Source: an uncultured Marinomonas sp.
GTDB taxonomy: Bacteria; Pseudomonadota; Gammaproteobacteria; Pseudomonadales; Marinomonadaceae
Assembly: GCA_947493575.1 (NCBI GenBank)
Contig: CANLRQ010000003.1
Location: forward strand, 156,099-220,098
Direction: 5' to 3'
Length of the DNA: 64,000 bases
Positions 1-10,512 of the stretch are shown one piece after another (position 1 is the stretch's first letter; each line of letters opens with the position of its first letter). The position numbers and the translations under genes were made by a program. Under the pieces are notes generated by a model, which saw nothing but the letters and a program-made list of their open reading frames with translations, did not search any database and was not told the DNA's origin.

Positions 1-1347
1 TCCGATGAAAATGCTGCGCTGTTTCAAAGTAAATACGATAATTTCTTCAAAAGAGTGAAAAGTTTTGGATTGGAAGAACGATTCGGCGGCGCGATTACAG
101 AATATTATGATTCAGTTCAGTTATTCTCTACACAAGACAAAAAGCTAAAACAGGCAATAAAACAGTTTGAGGAGCAAAAAGAACTATTTACTCTTGCTAG
201 ATTAGAAACAAGTGACCACATTAGGTCAATTGTTTCTGAAGCACAAACTACCTCTCAAGCAATGTCTGATCAAGCGAGTTATACATTAATTAGCGTGAGT
301 ATCATTGTTGCCATCCTTGCTAGTATTATAATGGCGGGTATTGGAAAAAGCGTAAACAACACGCTTAATAAAATTATCAAAGACCTTGCCAAGGTTAAAA
401 ATGGTGACCTTACCGCTCGATTAACCGTTAATAATAAACGTAATGATGAATTTGATGCTTTATGTGGCTCAGTCAACGAGATGACAACAGGGCTCGACTC
501 CGTTGTTAGTGATGTTGTTTCAACAACTGGTGATGTCAATAACATGGTAGGCGAATTAAACTCCTCTGTAACCAGCATTGCGGATAGCAACCTAGCAGTA
601 AGCCAACAGACAAGCTCTCTTGCAGCGGCAACAGATGAAATTTCGATAACTATTGCAAGTATTTCAACAACAACTGACGATTTAAGTCACCAATCTCAAG
701 AAACTTATGAGTCAGCTAAAACAGGAGCTGAAACAATAAAAGGTGCTCTTGTTAACTTAAGTAAAACCGTTGAGATCGTCACCAAAACAGGGATTCAACT
801 TGATGAGCTAGGACGTCTTTCTAAAGACATTGACACTGTTATTGCCATGATCAATGACTTAGCTAACCAAACCAATCTACTGGCCTTAAATGCAGCCATT
901 GAAGCGGCAAGAGCTGGTGAAGCAGGACGCGGGTTCTCTGTTGTTGCTGACGAAGTGCGATCCTTAGCAGAGAAGACAGTTGACGCTACAGCTAAAATCA
1001 CTGAAATTGTTAATACTATCCAAAGTTCAACTAAAAATGCTATTGAAACAATGGAAAGTGGTCAAGAAAGCCTACAAGCTATTGAAGTTTATGGTGAAAA
1101 AGCAGAGACAGCAATGAAAGAAATTGAAAAAAATGCTCATACAAGCTCACTTTCTTCTGTTGATATGGCCCATTCAATTCAAGAAGTTTCCAAGACATCG
1201 GTCAGCATGAGCGAAGAAATGGATCGTATTGCGCAGCAACTTCAAGGAGACACTGATTCAATACGAAGTATCGCAAGTAATACAAATCAAATTCACGAAT
1301 TAGTTAGCGATCTTAATTCTAAAACAAGCGTATTTACCACAAACTAA
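1..1347 (+). CDS. Methyl-accepting chemotaxis protein, 5'-truncated by the window edge
   Basis: The frame is open from base 1, so the true start lies outside the window; 448 residues are visible. Counting from the GTG at 55, the visible part ends a sensory region and has one transmembrane segment at about residues 76-97. A HAMP linker follows at about 98-150, then a long coiled-coil MCP signalling domain. The conserved hairpin tip (around residues 262-310, containing [19 protein letters not shown]) is intact. Family members sense a ligand in the periplasm and control the CheA-CheW kinase at the cell pole. The ligand cannot be told because the sensor domain is cut off. No CheR-tethering pentapeptide is seen at the C-terminus. 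It converges on gltX across a shared hairpin terminator. Confidence 0.95.
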   Translation, partial: SDENAALFQSKYDNFFKRVKSFGLEERFGGAITEYYDSVQLFSTQDKKLKQAIKQFEEQKELFTLARLETSDHIRSIVSEAQTTSQAMSDQASYTLISVSIIVAILASIIMAGIGKSVNNTLNKIIKDLAKVKNGDLTARLTVNNKRNDEFDALCGSVNEMTTGLDSVVSDVVSTTGDVNNMVGELNSSVTSIADSNLAVSQQTSSLAAATDEISITIASISTTTDDLSHQSQETYESAKTGAETIKGALVNLSKTVEIVTKTGIQLDELGRLSKDIDTVIAMINDLANQTNLLALNAAIEAARAGEAGRGFSVVADEVRSLAEKTVDATAKITEIVNTIQSSTKNAIETMESGQESLQAIEVYGEKAETAMKEIEKNAHTSSLSSVDMAHSIQEVSKTSVSMSEEMDRIAQQLQGDTDSIRSIASNTNQIHELVSDLNSKTSVFTTN

Positions 1348-1401
1348 TTTCGCTTAGAAATACGATTTCAGACTAAAAAAACTGAGATCTAAGATACAAA
1401 A

Positions 1402-1436
1402 AAACCGATATTACAATGTAGTATCGGTTTTTTTAT
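1402..1436. terminator. Intrinsic terminator between the MCP gene and gltX
   Basis: A 9-bp perfect stem (AAACCGATA / TATCGGTTT) is followed by a run of T on the + strand and flanked by A residues on the other side. It can therefore serve both convergent genes. Confidence 0.8.
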
Positions 1437-1459
1437 TTGGAAAGATGCTTTGTTACTGA

Positions 1460-2941
1460 CTATAGAGCGGCAAACTCTTTTTCCCAACGCTTCGCTTCTT
1501 TCTTAGATGGACTGCCTAAAACATTCACCGCTGTTCTAAGTCTTGCTCTTGATATATCAGGCCCTAAAATCGCCATAGAATCAAATACAGAAACGGACGC
1601 AGTCGACCCTGAAATAGCCACGAAAAGAGGTGCAAAGAAATCTTTTGGTTTAATTTCTAATGCTTGAGCCAGCTCTTTCAACGTAGAAAAAATAGCATCT
1701 TTTTCCCAAGTACGTAAAGCTTCTAACTTCCAAAGAGAGAACTGCATTGCTTTACGCAATACTTCTTCTTCCATTTTTATTGTGGCAAAGTCTTCATTAG
1801 TAATTGGCAACATACCTTTCAAGAAAAAGCCTGCCACATCAGCTACATCTGAAAATTTCTCAACACGCGGAATAATCAGAGGTAAAATTTGCATGAGATA
1901 TTCTGGATTTAAAGCCCAGTCAACAAATTTAGAAGCAAACTGCTCGTGTGTTAAATTTTCACGTATCCAAGTACCATTTAACCAGCTCAATTTTTCTACA
2001 TCAAAAACAGGGCCGCCCAATGAAACACGCTGAATATCAAAGTGCTCAACCATTTCCTGCAAGGTGAATTTTTCACGCTCATCAGGCATAGACCATCCCA
2101 TACGACCAAGATAGTTAACCACAGCCTCAGGCAGATATCCCATACGTTGATAGTACAAAATACTGGTCGGGTTTTTACGCTTAGACAGTTTTGATTTGTC
2201 TGGGTTACGCAATAAAGGCATATGGCATAAGGTCGGCATATCCCAACCAAAATATTGATATAGCAAGATGTGCTTTGGTGCCGAGTTAATCCACTCTTCA
2301 CCACGAATAACATGAGTAATACGCATCAAGTGATCGTCAACAACATTAGCTAAATGATAAGTTGGCATCCCATCAGCTTTCAAAAGTACTTGCATATCCA
2401 CTTGAGACCACTCAATCTCAATTTGTCCACGCAGCATATCTTCAACAACACATGTGCCTTCTTCTGGAATCTTCATCCGGATAACATACGGAATACCTGC
2501 ATCTAGCTTTGCTTGAACCTCTTCTTCACTTAGCAATAAAGCTCGGCCATCGTACTTTTGTTGCAACCCTTGTATTTTTTGCTCTTCACGCATTGCATCC
2601 AATTCTTCGGACGTTTCAAAAGCATAAAATGCATGGCCTTTTTCTACCAACTCTTTGGCATAATCACCATAAATATCGCCACGCTCACTTTGGCGATAAG
2701 GTCCATAAGGGCCACCAACATCTGGACCTTCAGCCCAATCTAAGCCCAACCAACGCATTGCATCTAAAATCATTTTTTCGGATTCTGGTGTACTGCGAGT
2801 TTGGTCAGTATCTTCAATTCGAAGAATGAATTTTCCGCCCATTTTTTGAGCAAAAGCCATATTAAAAAGTGCGATGTACGCGGTTCCAACATGAGGATCA
2901 CCTGTTGGGGAAGGCGCTATACGAGTTCTTACTTCAGACAT
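1460..2941 (-). CDS. gltX: Glutamyl-tRNA synthetase
   Basis: Charges tRNA-Glu with glutamate in the cytoplasm (class I aminoacyl-tRNA synthetase). The 493-aa length fits bacterial GluRS. The HIGH-type motif is at the N-terminus ([18 protein letters not shown]) and the KMSKS-type motif reads [10 protein letters not shown] near residue 245. The C-terminal anticodon-binding region is complete. The ATG at 2941 is preceded by an AGAGAG ribosome binding site. It sits downstream of xni on the same strand with a short gap, and converges on the MCP gene. Confidence 0.97.
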   Translation of the reverse strand: MSEVRTRIAPSPTGDPHVGTAYIALFNMAFAQKMGGKFILRIEDTDQTRSTPESEKMILDAMRWLGLDWAEGPDVGGPYGPYRQSERGDIYGDYAKELVEKGHAFYAFETSEELDAMREEQKIQGLQQKYDGRALLLSEEEVQAKLDAGIPYVIRMKIPEEGTCVVEDMLRGQIEIEWSQVDMQVLLKADGMPTYHLANVVDDHLMRITHVIRGEEWINSAPKHILLYQYFGWDMPTLCHMPLLRNPDKSKLSKRKNPTSILYYQRMGYLPEAVVNYLGRMGWSMPDEREKFTLQEMVEHFDIQRVSLGGPVFDVEKLSWLNGTWIRENLTHEQFASKFVDWALNPEYLMQILPLIIPRVEKFSDVADVAGFFLKGMLPITNEDFATIKMEEEVLRKAMQFSLWKLEALRTWEKDAIFSTLKELAQALEIKPKDFFAPLFVAISGSTASVSVFDSMAILGPDISRARLRTAVNVLGSPSKKEAKRWEKEFAAL

Positions 2942-3008
2942 GAGTTCTCTCTTTTATCCTGTTTCAAATTTGAGAGCATTATAATCTTGTTTACACGAGA
3001 AAAGTACG

Positions 3009-3824
3009 TTACGAAGAGATTTCTTTTTGATTATTCTCTGGCGTTTTACAAGGGTACACGAGTTGAGATAAACGAATACCAACCTCTACATCGCATTTCA
3101 AAGACACCAACTTTCGGCTTAATAAGCATTGCTCATAAAAACCTTTCAACATTTGTTGCTGTTTGTCGGTAAATAGCGATAAGTTTTGGTAAATATTTTC
3201 TATGGTGTTTTCTTTTTCCATAATTTTAAGTGCGGTTTTTGGGCCAACTCCCATCACACCAGGAATTCTATTAGTTGTATCCCCGACTAAAGCCCAGTAA
3301 TCACCTAACTGCTCACACAAAACACCATACTTTTCTTCTGCCCAAACTCTGTCGTAACCTATTTTGGCAAAACAATCGTACTGTAAAATCTCAGGGTGAG
3401 ATAATAACTGTGAAAAACCTTTATCCGTTGAAACAATATAAGATTTAATATTTTGTGTGGATGCTTTCACAGCAAGCGTCGCAATAATATCGTCTGCTTC
3501 CCAGCCTGTTAGTCTCAAAGAGACTATGCCATTAAAGCGAAACATTTTTGCAAAACTCGGCAGAGCATCTAATAATGCATCATCCATCGGCACCCTACCC
3601 AACTTATACTCAGGAAAAATGTCATGCCGCCATGTTTTTCCACTGGAATCAAAAACAACAATGGCATGAGTGGGCGTAAATTGTTTGATTAAACGTGCTA
3701 ACGTATCAATAGAGGTCCCTTGAGTTCTTTCTATTCGCCGAACAGTATCTTTTTCTATCTCCAATGCGGCATAAATACGGCGAATAAGATTGAGTCCATC
3801 AACAATAAGTAATTTTTTTTGCAC
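3009..3824 (-). CDS. xni: Flap endonuclease Xni (ExoIX-like 5'-3' nuclease), GTG start
   Basis: Member of the 5'-nuclease (FEN) family resembling the polymerase-I 5' nuclease domain. It is thought to cleave 5' flaps in DNA repair and replication. Visible family landmarks are the N-terminal LLIVDGLNLIRRIY, VVFDSSG, the acidic WEADDIIATLA and STDKGFSQLL, and the helix-hairpin-helix GVMGVGPKTALKIM. An ATG 57 bases further upstream is open, but homologues begin just before LLIVDGLN. An AAGG ribosome binding site lies 6 bases before the GTG at 3824, so I choose GTG (271 aa). The last ~15 residues are polar and probably disordered. It lies upstream of gltX on the same strand. Confidence 0.88.
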   Translation of the reverse strand: MQKKLLIVDGLNLIRRIYAALEIEKDTVRRIERTQGTSIDTLARLIKQFTPTHAIVVFDSSGKTWRHDIFPEYKLGRVPMDDALLDALPSFAKMFRFNGIVSLRLTGWEADDIIATLAVKASTQNIKSYIVSTDKGFSQLLSHPEILQYDCFAKIGYDRVWAEEKYGVLCEQLGDYWALVGDTTNRIPGVMGVGPKTALKIMEKENTIENIYQNLSLFTDKQQQMLKGFYEQCLLSRKLVSLKCDVEVGIRLSQLVYPCKTPENNQKEISS

Positions 3825-3927
3825 AAGTTGCCTTATTTCTTGGTAATGAGTGATAACCTTAGTAATACAAAAGAGTAGCATGAAATTTGCGTATCAATCT
3901 CTGCCAATTCATTAAGAAGGATTCAAG

Positions 3928-5184
3928 ATGACTCTATTAAATAAATGCATTTCTATGCTTGCCCTATCTGCATCATTATCCCTATCTCAGCAAGCGTATT
4001 CAAATAACGATAATATCAATGCCGTCATTGGCTTACACAGTAGCCAAATTGTTGAGTTAAATTTACACAATGATAAGCCACAATTGCCTATTACTAAGGG
4101 CAGTCTTCTACCTCTTGACGATTTTTTTAAGGGAATTTCATTACCTATTGAAAACTATGTTTCTCAATGGGTGCAACATTTAAATCAAGATGTAAAAGTA
4201 GAACACAAAACCAGACAACTTAATTTTCAAGGGCAACTAGCAGAAGTCACTCAGAGCGAGTTTTCCTTAAAAATCAATCAAGCACTCGTTAAGTTTCCTA
4301 TTTCAGACTTTTATCTTATTCCGAATACTGCAACTCAGAGTTCTAATAGCCCGAAACACAGCACCTTTACAGGGGATATAACCTATCAAACACCTGTACT
4401 CACTTGGCAACCTAAACTCAGTATTCTATTTCAAAACGATGAGATTAAACTTATTGAAAACGCATTAATTTCCAATAATTCAAATCAATACATCATGTTA
4501 GACAACCCAGTTTTACACCTTTCACAATCTACACATTCTAATGTAAGGTTTAAAACAGAACGTTTGTCAGCCATGGCCAGCGATTCAGCACCTTCTGTAA
4601 ATTATTCCAATGATGAAGTTATTATTCCTTTAGTAGACAGCAAGATTGAACTATCTCCATTTACGGATTATTTAACCCCTATTCAGCAACAAACACTGCC
4701 GATTTTAAAACGCACTCTTAAATCAGATATATCCACTTACCCTCAATTTTTGGGCGAACTATCATTGCAGTTCCGCCAATCCTACAAGGTCAAGTTGTCA
4801 AAAGAAGCACTCCCTGGCAATTATCAAACCTATTGGAAAAATCAAAACCATTATTTACCAAGCAATACTATTTCTTTAGATAAAACCCGCTTAGGGCAAC
4901 AGCTGGAGCTTACTCCTAATCAAAACCATGACATTAAAAGCACTTTAAAGTTGGTTAGTGCAACAGGCAGAAGATTGCCATTGTCTCAAACGTGGGAACT
5001 GACTCTAGAAAACATGTCCAAAAATAAACAGGATTATCAGGTTAATCATAATATGAACGGCATTGTAACAAATACCACTGGCTCCCCATCAGAACCAAAT
5101 GGAGTGCATTCAAGGCAATTTATCGGAACATTATCAGCACAACAAACAAAAACGTTACGCTATACTGTCACGCTAACACAGTAA
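3928..5184 (+). CDS. Exported protein of unknown function, weakly DUF4139-like C-terminus
   Basis: 418 aa beginning with a typical signal peptide (cleavage likely after QQAYS, about residue 25), so it is probably periplasmic. No transmembrane segment or lipobox follows. The C-terminal ~100 residues (a WELTLENMSKN segment, then a glycine/asparagine stretch, then LSAQQTKTLRYTVTL) look like the beta-sandwich end of DUF4139-type proteins. In those, an interface of immunoglobulin-like strands ends in a 'pge.k.l.y.v' pattern. That resemblance is by eye and weak. It is divergent from xni (about 100 bp between starts) and followed by tolC, but with its own long leader. Function unknown. Confidence 0.8.
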   Translation: MTLLNKCISMLALSASLSLSQQAYSNNDNINAVIGLHSSQIVELNLHNDKPQLPITKGSLLPLDDFFKGISLPIENYVSQWVQHLNQDVKVEHKTRQLNFQGQLAEVTQSEFSLKINQALVKFPISDFYLIPNTATQSSNSPKHSTFTGDITYQTPVLTWQPKLSILFQNDEIKLIENALISNNSNQYIMLDNPVLHLSQSTHSNVRFKTERLSAMASDSAPSVNYSNDEVIIPLVDSKIELSPFTDYLTPIQQQTLPILKRTLKSDISTYPQFLGELSLQFRQSYKVKLSKEALPGNYQTYWKNQNHYLPSNTISLDKTRLGQQLELTPNQNHDIKSTLKLVSATGRRLPLSQTWELTLENMSKNKQDYQVNHNMNGIVTNTTGSPSEPNGVHSRQFIGTLSAQQTKTLRYTVTLTQ

Positions 5185-5353
5185 CGAACTATAAAAGCGC
5201 AAATTGTAAAGGCACAATCTAAAAAAGCACTACAAAAAGGACGCCTTCATTTATATGGCTATTGTTTATATAAGATATGCCAAGAATGGAGCTGTGAATT
5301 CATACCTTCTAAGGTAATATTATTATTTTTCATACTAAGGGCATTACATATTC

Positions 5354-6658
5354 ATGAAAAAGCATATTCTAGCTACAGTCATTGCCGCAGCAAGCATTAG
5401 CAATGTATACGCAGAGTCGTTATTGGACGTGTATAAACTTGCACAGGACCATGACCCTAGCTTACGTTCAGCCGCTGCTACTTACGAAGCACAAAAAGAA
5501 GAAGTTACTATTACGAAAGGGAATTTATTTCCTGAAATCACCTTTAATGGAAACTTAGGATATAGCAACTCTGACTCGCCAACATTTGATGGCAGCAGAA
5601 CATCAAATGCTTTGTCATTAAACATGAATTACCCTATTTACTCTCCAGCATTAGGGTACGCAGTGGACGCCGTTGAAATTAATTTTGATAGCGCTGCGAT
5701 TGATTATGAAAATGCCAAAGAAAACCTAGCACTACAATCCCTAACAGAATATTTTGATCTACTTATTGCTCAGGCCACGCTAAAAAACACTGAAGCTCAA
5801 GTGCGAAGTAATGCTAGCCAATTAGATCGAGTTAAAAAACAATTTGATGTCGGTCTGGTATCAATTACTGATATGCAAGATGCACAAGCGGCTTATGATG
5901 CAGTAAAAGTACGCTCTTTATCTGCGTATTCTGATGTACTAAAAGCTCAACAAGCGCTATATCAAAGAACAGGGAAAAAAATCACTCAGATCCCTGAACT
6001 TTCAAGTGATTACAAGATTGAATTGGAAAAAGACTTCACAGTAAATCAACTTGTTCCAAAAGCCAAAAAGAACAATACAGATATCAGAACATTGAATTTG
6101 GCTGTGCAAGCGGCTGAAACAAACATTCAAATACAAGAGTCAAATGGTCGCTCTCCTACCGTCATACTAACTGGCTCATTAAGCCATTCTAACCTCGATG
6201 CCTCACCTTCAGGCGACTCTGATGGTGATACTACTGATGCCTCAATCGGCATAGGTGTGAGTATTCCCCTGTATAAAGGTGGAGCAATAAATGCCGCTGT
6301 ACGTCAATCCATTGCATCAACTGAAGCGGTTAAAGAGTCGCGTGAAGCGGCACTGCAAACGCTTGAGTTAAATATACGCAGTCTTTACCTCGACCTTGAA
6401 ACATCCGTTGCTCAGGTTGAAGCTCAGGCACAGTTAATACGCTCTCGTAAAAGTGCATTAGAAGCAACTCAAGCGGGTTACGATGCTGGCATCAGAAACT
6501 TGGTTGAATTGTTAACAGCACAATCAAATTTATACGATGCACAAAACACCTACGAACAATTACGTTATGGTTTTGTCGTTCAAAAGCTGAATTTACTGGA
6601 ATTAACAGGTGAGCTTACTGAGAAAGAGATTCAAGAATTAGACTCTTGGCTAAAGTAA
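5354..6658 (+). CDS. tolC: TolC family outer membrane efflux channel
   Basis: Outer membrane trimeric channel that docks with periplasmic adaptors of RND/ABC pumps and type I secretion systems. The 434-aa protein has a signal peptide (cleavage after NVYA) and the TolC opening ESLLDVYKLAQDHDPSLRSA. It has the duplicated alpha-helical barrel halves with beta-barrel strands (GNLGYSNSD; GSLSHSNL) and the second-half signature YDAGIRNLVELLTAQSNLYDAQ. Length and order fit TolC rather than a plain RND-operon OprM (no lipobox). The 169-bp upstream region is AT-rich and must hold the promoter. A strong hairpin terminator follows. Confidence 0.93.
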   Translation: MKKHILATVIAAASISNVYAESLLDVYKLAQDHDPSLRSAAATYEAQKEEVTITKGNLFPEITFNGNLGYSNSDSPTFDGSRTSNALSLNMNYPIYSPALGYAVDAVEINFDSAAIDYENAKENLALQSLTEYFDLLIAQATLKNTEAQVRSNASQLDRVKKQFDVGLVSITDMQDAQAAYDAVKVRSLSAYSDVLKAQQALYQRTGKKITQIPELSSDYKIELEKDFTVNQLVPKAKKNNTDIRTLNLAVQAAETNIQIQESNGRSPTVILTGSLSHSNLDASPSGDSDGDTTDASIGIGVSIPLYKGGAINAAVRQSIASTEAVKESREAALQTLELNIRSLYLDLETSVAQVEAQAQLIRSRKSALEATQAGYDAGIRNLVELLTAQSNLYDAQNTYEQLRYGFVVQKLNLLELTGELTEKEIQELDSWLK

Positions 6659-6677
6659 CCGATTAGATTCTGCTATA

Positions 6678-6722
6678 AAAAAACGCCCTCAGAAGATACT
6701 CACTCTTCTTAGGGCGTTTTCT
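6678..6722. terminator. Bidirectional terminator between tolC and apeB
   Basis: A 10-bp perfect outer stem (AAAACGCCCT / AGGGCGTTTT) encloses a second 6-bp stem (AGAAGA / TCTTCT). A-rich and T-rich flanks lie on both sides, matching a terminator shared by two convergent genes. Confidence 0.9.
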
Positions 6723-6741
6723 ATTTTATCGTCTACTTCTT

Positions 6742-8046
6742 TTATTCCATTGTCATCAGAACTGGTGTATTAATAAAGCGTTTTAGCACTTTTGCTAACC
6801 CGTAGGCATCCTCACTTCCCGCTAGCTCTCGAATTGAGTGCATACCAAAAGTCGGCAACCCAATATCCAGTGTTGGTACTCCAATGCCACCCGCTATAAT
6901 AGGCCCCACAGTACTACCGCAAGCCATATCAGAACGCACAACAAAAGTTTGTACCTCATAACCTTCTTGATTTGCTAAATCTCGATACACACCAGCCGTT
7001 TCACTATTGGTGGCATAACGCTGGTTGCTGTTCACCTTAATCACTGCACCAGAGTTAATCATAGGCGCATGAAGCTTGTCATGCTTAGCGGCATAATTCG
7101 GGTGCAAGCCATGGGCATTATCGGCTGAAATCAACATAGAGCGGTTAATCGATTGTACAAAGTGCTCAGGGTTTGGAGACAATCTCTGCAAGACATCTTC
7201 CAAAAACGGACCATTTGCACCACTGGCCGATAAACTTCCAACTTCTTCATGGTCTGTACAAATAAGCAATGCGGGTTGGCTACTGTCTTTACCTGCAATA
7301 AGCGCGTCTAATCCAACAAAGCAGCTGAGCAAGTTGTCTAAACGGGCCGAACAAATAAATTCTTTATTAATTCCGACTAGTGCTGGTGCTTGGGTGTCGT
7401 ACATAGATAACTCAAAGTCAAGTAACTCCAATTTACCTAGATCTGGATGCTGTTTTTCCACTTGATCTAAAATCACCTTTTGCAAATCAAGTTCAGAGTT
7501 TGCCAAGCCAAGTATTGGCAGCATTTCTTCTTGAGGGTTCACTGAAAACCCATCATTCACCCCTCTATTAAGATGTATGGCTAAATTAGGCACTACCGCA
7601 ATAGGCTCTTTAAAATCAATCAGACGGCTAATACGCTCCCCCGTTGATAGTTTTAAAGTAACTCGACCTGCAATGGAAAGGTCTCTATCTAACCATGTAT
7701 GTAATAAAACACCGCCATAAGTCTCAACACCTAACTGGTGATAACCAGAACGAGTTACCTGTGCATTTGGTTTCAATTTAAGACAAGGGCTATCCGTGTG
7801 CCCCCCAATCATTCTCCAGCCAGTATCGTGAAAATTCACAGCAGGGGCAGTGAAAGCAATAATGGACGAAGCATTACGCGTAACAAAATATTGCTCACCT
7901 TCACTAATAACCCAATGATCCTGCTCTTTCAATTCTGCAAAACCATTTTCTAGCAACGTCTGCTTCATTGTTTCAACTGCATGAAAAGGCGTAGGTGAAT
8001 TGTGTAAAAATGATAATAAGGATTGATTAAAAGATTGATTTTGCAT
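6742..8046 (-). CDS. apeB: M18 family aminopeptidase
   Basis: Cytosolic, dinuclear-zinc aminopeptidase of the M18 (aspartyl aminopeptidase) family, active on N-terminal residues of peptides. 434 aa, the usual length. Metal-site motifs visible are GGHTDSPCLKLKP (His and Asp ligand region, about residues 81-92), CTDHEEVGSLS (catalytic Glu pair, about 260) and the C-terminal GMHSIRE. Divergent from prc with a 121-bp intergenic region that must hold both promoters. It converges on tolC. Confidence 0.94.
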   Translation of the reverse strand: MQNQSFNQSLLSFLHNSPTPFHAVETMKQTLLENGFAELKEQDHWVISEGEQYFVTRNASSIIAFTAPAVNFHDTGWRMIGGHTDSPCLKLKPNAQVTRSGYHQLGVETYGGVLLHTWLDRDLSIAGRVTLKLSTGERISRLIDFKEPIAVVPNLAIHLNRGVNDGFSVNPQEEMLPILGLANSELDLQKVILDQVEKQHPDLGKLELLDFELSMYDTQAPALVGINKEFICSARLDNLLSCFVGLDALIAGKDSSQPALLICTDHEEVGSLSASGANGPFLEDVLQRLSPNPEHFVQSINRSMLISADNAHGLHPNYAAKHDKLHAPMINSGAVIKVNSNQRYATNSETAGVYRDLANQEGYEVQTFVVRSDMACGSTVGPIIAGGIGVPTLDIGLPTFGMHSIRELAGSEDAYGLAKVLKRFINTPVLMTME

Positions 8047-8167
8047 AATTTTTAGTTTGCCTAAATATAAAAAAAGACTTTTTAAAGGATTAACTGGTCA
8101 TCTTGCACCATGTCTAATATGATTTCCAAAATGAATATGGATAATTATTTAAGAGAACCGAATCCAA

Positions 8168-10177
8168 ATGAATTATAAACGTTTATTTATTTGCCTTGTT
8201 ATGGGGGCAATGTTCGCTGTATCAAATGCGTTTGCTTACATTGAGCTTCAGCCATTAGAGAATAATAAAAAAGTATCTCAACAACTCGTAGAAATACTTG
8301 AGCGCGTTCACTATAACAAAACCACCATCAATGATGAAACTTCATTAAAAGCTTTCGGTCAGTACTTAAACTCACTAGACCCAAGCAAGAGTTTCTTTTT
8401 ACAAAGTGATATCGACAATTTTGCCATTCACAAACTGGAATTTGATGACGCATTAAGAACAGGAAAAATTCAGATAGCTTATGATATTTACAATGTTTTT
8501 TTAAAGCATTTAGACGTGCGTTTGAGACACTTGATAGAGACATTGCCTGATACAATTAAGTCCTTTAACTACACAAAAGACGAATATTTAAGCATTGATG
8601 TAGAAGCTCTGGAATGGTCAACTACTGAAAAAGAATTGGATGAAGTATGGCGAAAACGCATAAAAAATCGTGCATTGATTTTAAAAATGAATGGACAAAG
8701 CGAAACAGAAATTATTGAGTCATTGACTCGACGTTATAAAAATCAGCTCAAGCAAGTTGAGCAAACTGATGCCATGGATGTTTTTCAAATATTCACTAAT
8801 GCCATTACCGCAAGTTTAGACCCTCATACAAGCTATTACGCTCCACGAGCTTCAGAAACCTTTAATATAAACATGAGTTTATCACTAGAAGGAATAGGTG
8901 CGGTTTTACAACAAGAAGACGACTCAACAAAAGTCGTGCGCCTTGTTCCTGGAGGCCCAGCTGCATCACAAAGCGAACTTGCTCCAAATGATAAAATCAT
9001 TGCAGTTGGTCAAGACGGTGAAAAAATGATCGATGTTGTTGGCATGAGACTAGATGATGTTGTTGATATGATTCGTGGTGAAAGAGACACTACCGTCAAC
9101 TTGGAAATCATACCTTCTAAGGGTAATGGTCAAACAAGCAAAATCATTTCTATTATTCGTAAGAAAGTTAAATTAGAAGATCAATCCGCTCAAAAGCACA
9201 TTGTTGAAATTGAACGTGATGGAACAACTTATAAAATTGGTATTATTAAACTTCCTACTTTCTATTCTGATTTTGCCGCTATTCAAGCAGGTGAACGCAA
9301 TTATAAAAGTTCAACACGAGATACAAAAAAACTGATTGAAGAATTACGTAAAGAAAACATTGCAGGCCTAGTACTTGATTTACGTGGCAATGGTGGCGGT
9401 TCATTGCAAGAAGCCAATGCACTCACGGGACTTTTTATTCCATCTGGCCCTACCGTACAAATCCGAGATGCCAGCGGTCGAGTTAGCATTCTAGGTGACC
9501 AGGATCGCAGTGTTACTTACAGTGGACCAATGGCGATTTTAGTCAATAGAATGAGTGCTTCAGCATCTGAAATTGTCGCTGGTGCGTTACAAGATTATGG
9601 ACGCAGTATTATCTTAGGTGGCCAAACATTCGGTAAAGGTACAGTACAGGTACTACAGGAACTTAGTAAAGGTCAGCTGAAGATAACCCAAGCAAAATTT
9701 TATCGAGTCTCTGGTGAAAGTACTCAACATAAAGGAGTCGTTCCAGATATTTCGTTCCCTTCTCTACTTGATGAAAACAGTGTTGGCGAAAGCGCTCTCG
9801 AAAACCCATTACCGTGGGATCAGATTCATGAAACTCGCTACCCTGTTTATTGGGACATACCATCCATTACTCCTGCTTTAACAAAGCAGCACAAAAATCG
9901 TATTAAGAAAGACCCTAACTTTATCTCAGTCATTGAACAAATCGACTATATAAAAGAAAGGAACGATGCCACCAAACAGATTTCCTTGAAAGAACAAGAC
10001 AGATTAGAACAACAAGAGTTAAGTAAACAGGCTGAGCTTGATCGTGAAAATAAACGTAGAAAAGCGCTCAATTTAGAACAAATTGAATCTGTTGATGAGA
10101 TTACCCCAATAGATGAAGACAGTTTTGAACATGAAGCTGGAGAAATTCTTTTGGACTTTATCTCACTGAACCAATAA
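8168..10177 (+). CDS. prc: Carboxy-terminal (tail-specific) processing protease
   Basis: Periplasmic S41 protease that degrades proteins with apolar C-termini and, in enterobacteria, trims FtsI and regulates murein hydrolases. 669 aa with a signal peptide (cleavage after SNAFA). A PDZ domain lies at about 230-320 (SLEGIGAVLQ, VRLVPGGPAA). The S41 catalytic core has MSASASEIV and FGKGTVQ, placing the likely Ser-Lys dyad at Ser465 and Lys490, 25 residues apart as in E. coli Tsp. A charged C-terminal extension typical of the Prc group follows. A short ribosome binding site (AAGAGAA) precedes the ATG. Downstream lies a hairpin region shared with the convergent DUF2788 gene. Confidence 0.95.
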   Translation: MNYKRLFICLVMGAMFAVSNAFAYIELQPLENNKKVSQQLVEILERVHYNKTTINDETSLKAFGQYLNSLDPSKSFFLQSDIDNFAIHKLEFDDALRTGKIQIAYDIYNVFLKHLDVRLRHLIETLPDTIKSFNYTKDEYLSIDVEALEWSTTEKELDEVWRKRIKNRALILKMNGQSETEIIESLTRRYKNQLKQVEQTDAMDVFQIFTNAITASLDPHTSYYAPRASETFNINMSLSLEGIGAVLQQEDDSTKVVRLVPGGPAASQSELAPNDKIIAVGQDGEKMIDVVGMRLDDVVDMIRGERDTTVNLEIIPSKGNGQTSKIISIIRKKVKLEDQSAQKHIVEIERDGTTYKIGIIKLPTFYSDFAAIQAGERNYKSSTRDTKKLIEELRKENIAGLVLDLRGNGGGSLQEANALTGLFIPSGPTVQIRDASGRVSILGDQDRSVTYSGPMAILVNRMSASASEIVAGALQDYGRSIILGGQTFGKGTVQVLQELSKGQLKITQAKFYRVSGESTQHKGVVPDISFPSLLDENSVGESALENPLPWDQIHETRYPVYWDIPSITPALTKQHKNRIKKDPNFISVIEQIDYIKERNDATKQISLKEQDRLEQQELSKQAELDRENKRRKALNLEQIESVDEITPIDEDSFEHEAGEILLDFISLNQ

Positions 10178-10188
10178 ATAAGCTTTAC

Positions 10189-10232
10189 TCATTACACCTA
10201 ATTCATTTTTGCCAATGTCTTAGGTGTAATGA
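10189..10232. terminator. 13-bp perfect hairpin between prc and the DUF2788 gene
   Basis: TCATTACACCTAA pairs perfectly with TTAGGTGTAATGA across an 18-nt loop. There is no clear T run on either strand, so it may end or protect the prc transcript rather than act as a classical intrinsic terminator. Confidence 0.5.
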
Positions 10233-10245
10233 ATAGCACCCTTGT

Positions 10246-10268
10246 TAAAATGAAGGGATCTCCCTTCA
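10246..10268 (-). terminator. Intrinsic terminator of the DUF2788 gene
   Basis: The palindrome TGAAGGGATCTCCCTTCA is followed on the minus strand by TTTTAAC, directly downstream of the minus-strand gene. Confidence 0.6.
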
Positions 10269-10275
10269 ATAGAAG

Positions 10276-10485
10276 TCACCCGACAAACCCTGTCAATAAC
10301 TCAATAATCACACCTTTTAACGCAAATGCCATCATTCCTAAACCTAATCCACCAACAATAATAAAGGTACCTAAACGCCCAGCATTGGCTTTTCGAGCTA
10401 AATCGAACATAATAAACAATAAGAACAAGCACAAACCAGATACCATTACCGTCATCATAATGGATTCAATTTCTTCTATTTCCAT
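10276..10485 (-). CDS. DUF2788 family small inner membrane protein
   Basis: 69 aa with two hydrophobic segments (about residues 9-30 and 40-62) joined by the short basic loop DLARKANAGRLG. This matches the DUF2788 family of small gammaproteobacterial membrane proteins in size, topology and the 'AGRLGTF' linker. Function is unknown in the family. Divergent from the ybfE-like gene with only 27 bp between start codons, so the two promoters must overlap each other's coding sequence. Confidence 0.8.
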   Translation of the reverse strand: MEIEEIESIMMTVMVSGLCLFLLFIMFDLARKANAGRLGTFIIVGGLGLGMMAFALKGVIIELLTGFVG

Positions 10486-10512
10486 TTTCTAAACACCTTA
10501 TTAAGCATCAAT

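Noticed and set aside
10229..10492. 87-aa + strand frame opposite the DUF2788 gene
   Set aside because: The opposite strand encodes a clear two-helix family protein; the + frame is low-complexity and unsupported.
10400..10512. LexA box for the ybfE-like gene
   Set aside because: No CTG-N10-CAG palindrome in the gap or inside the divergent DUF2788 gene.
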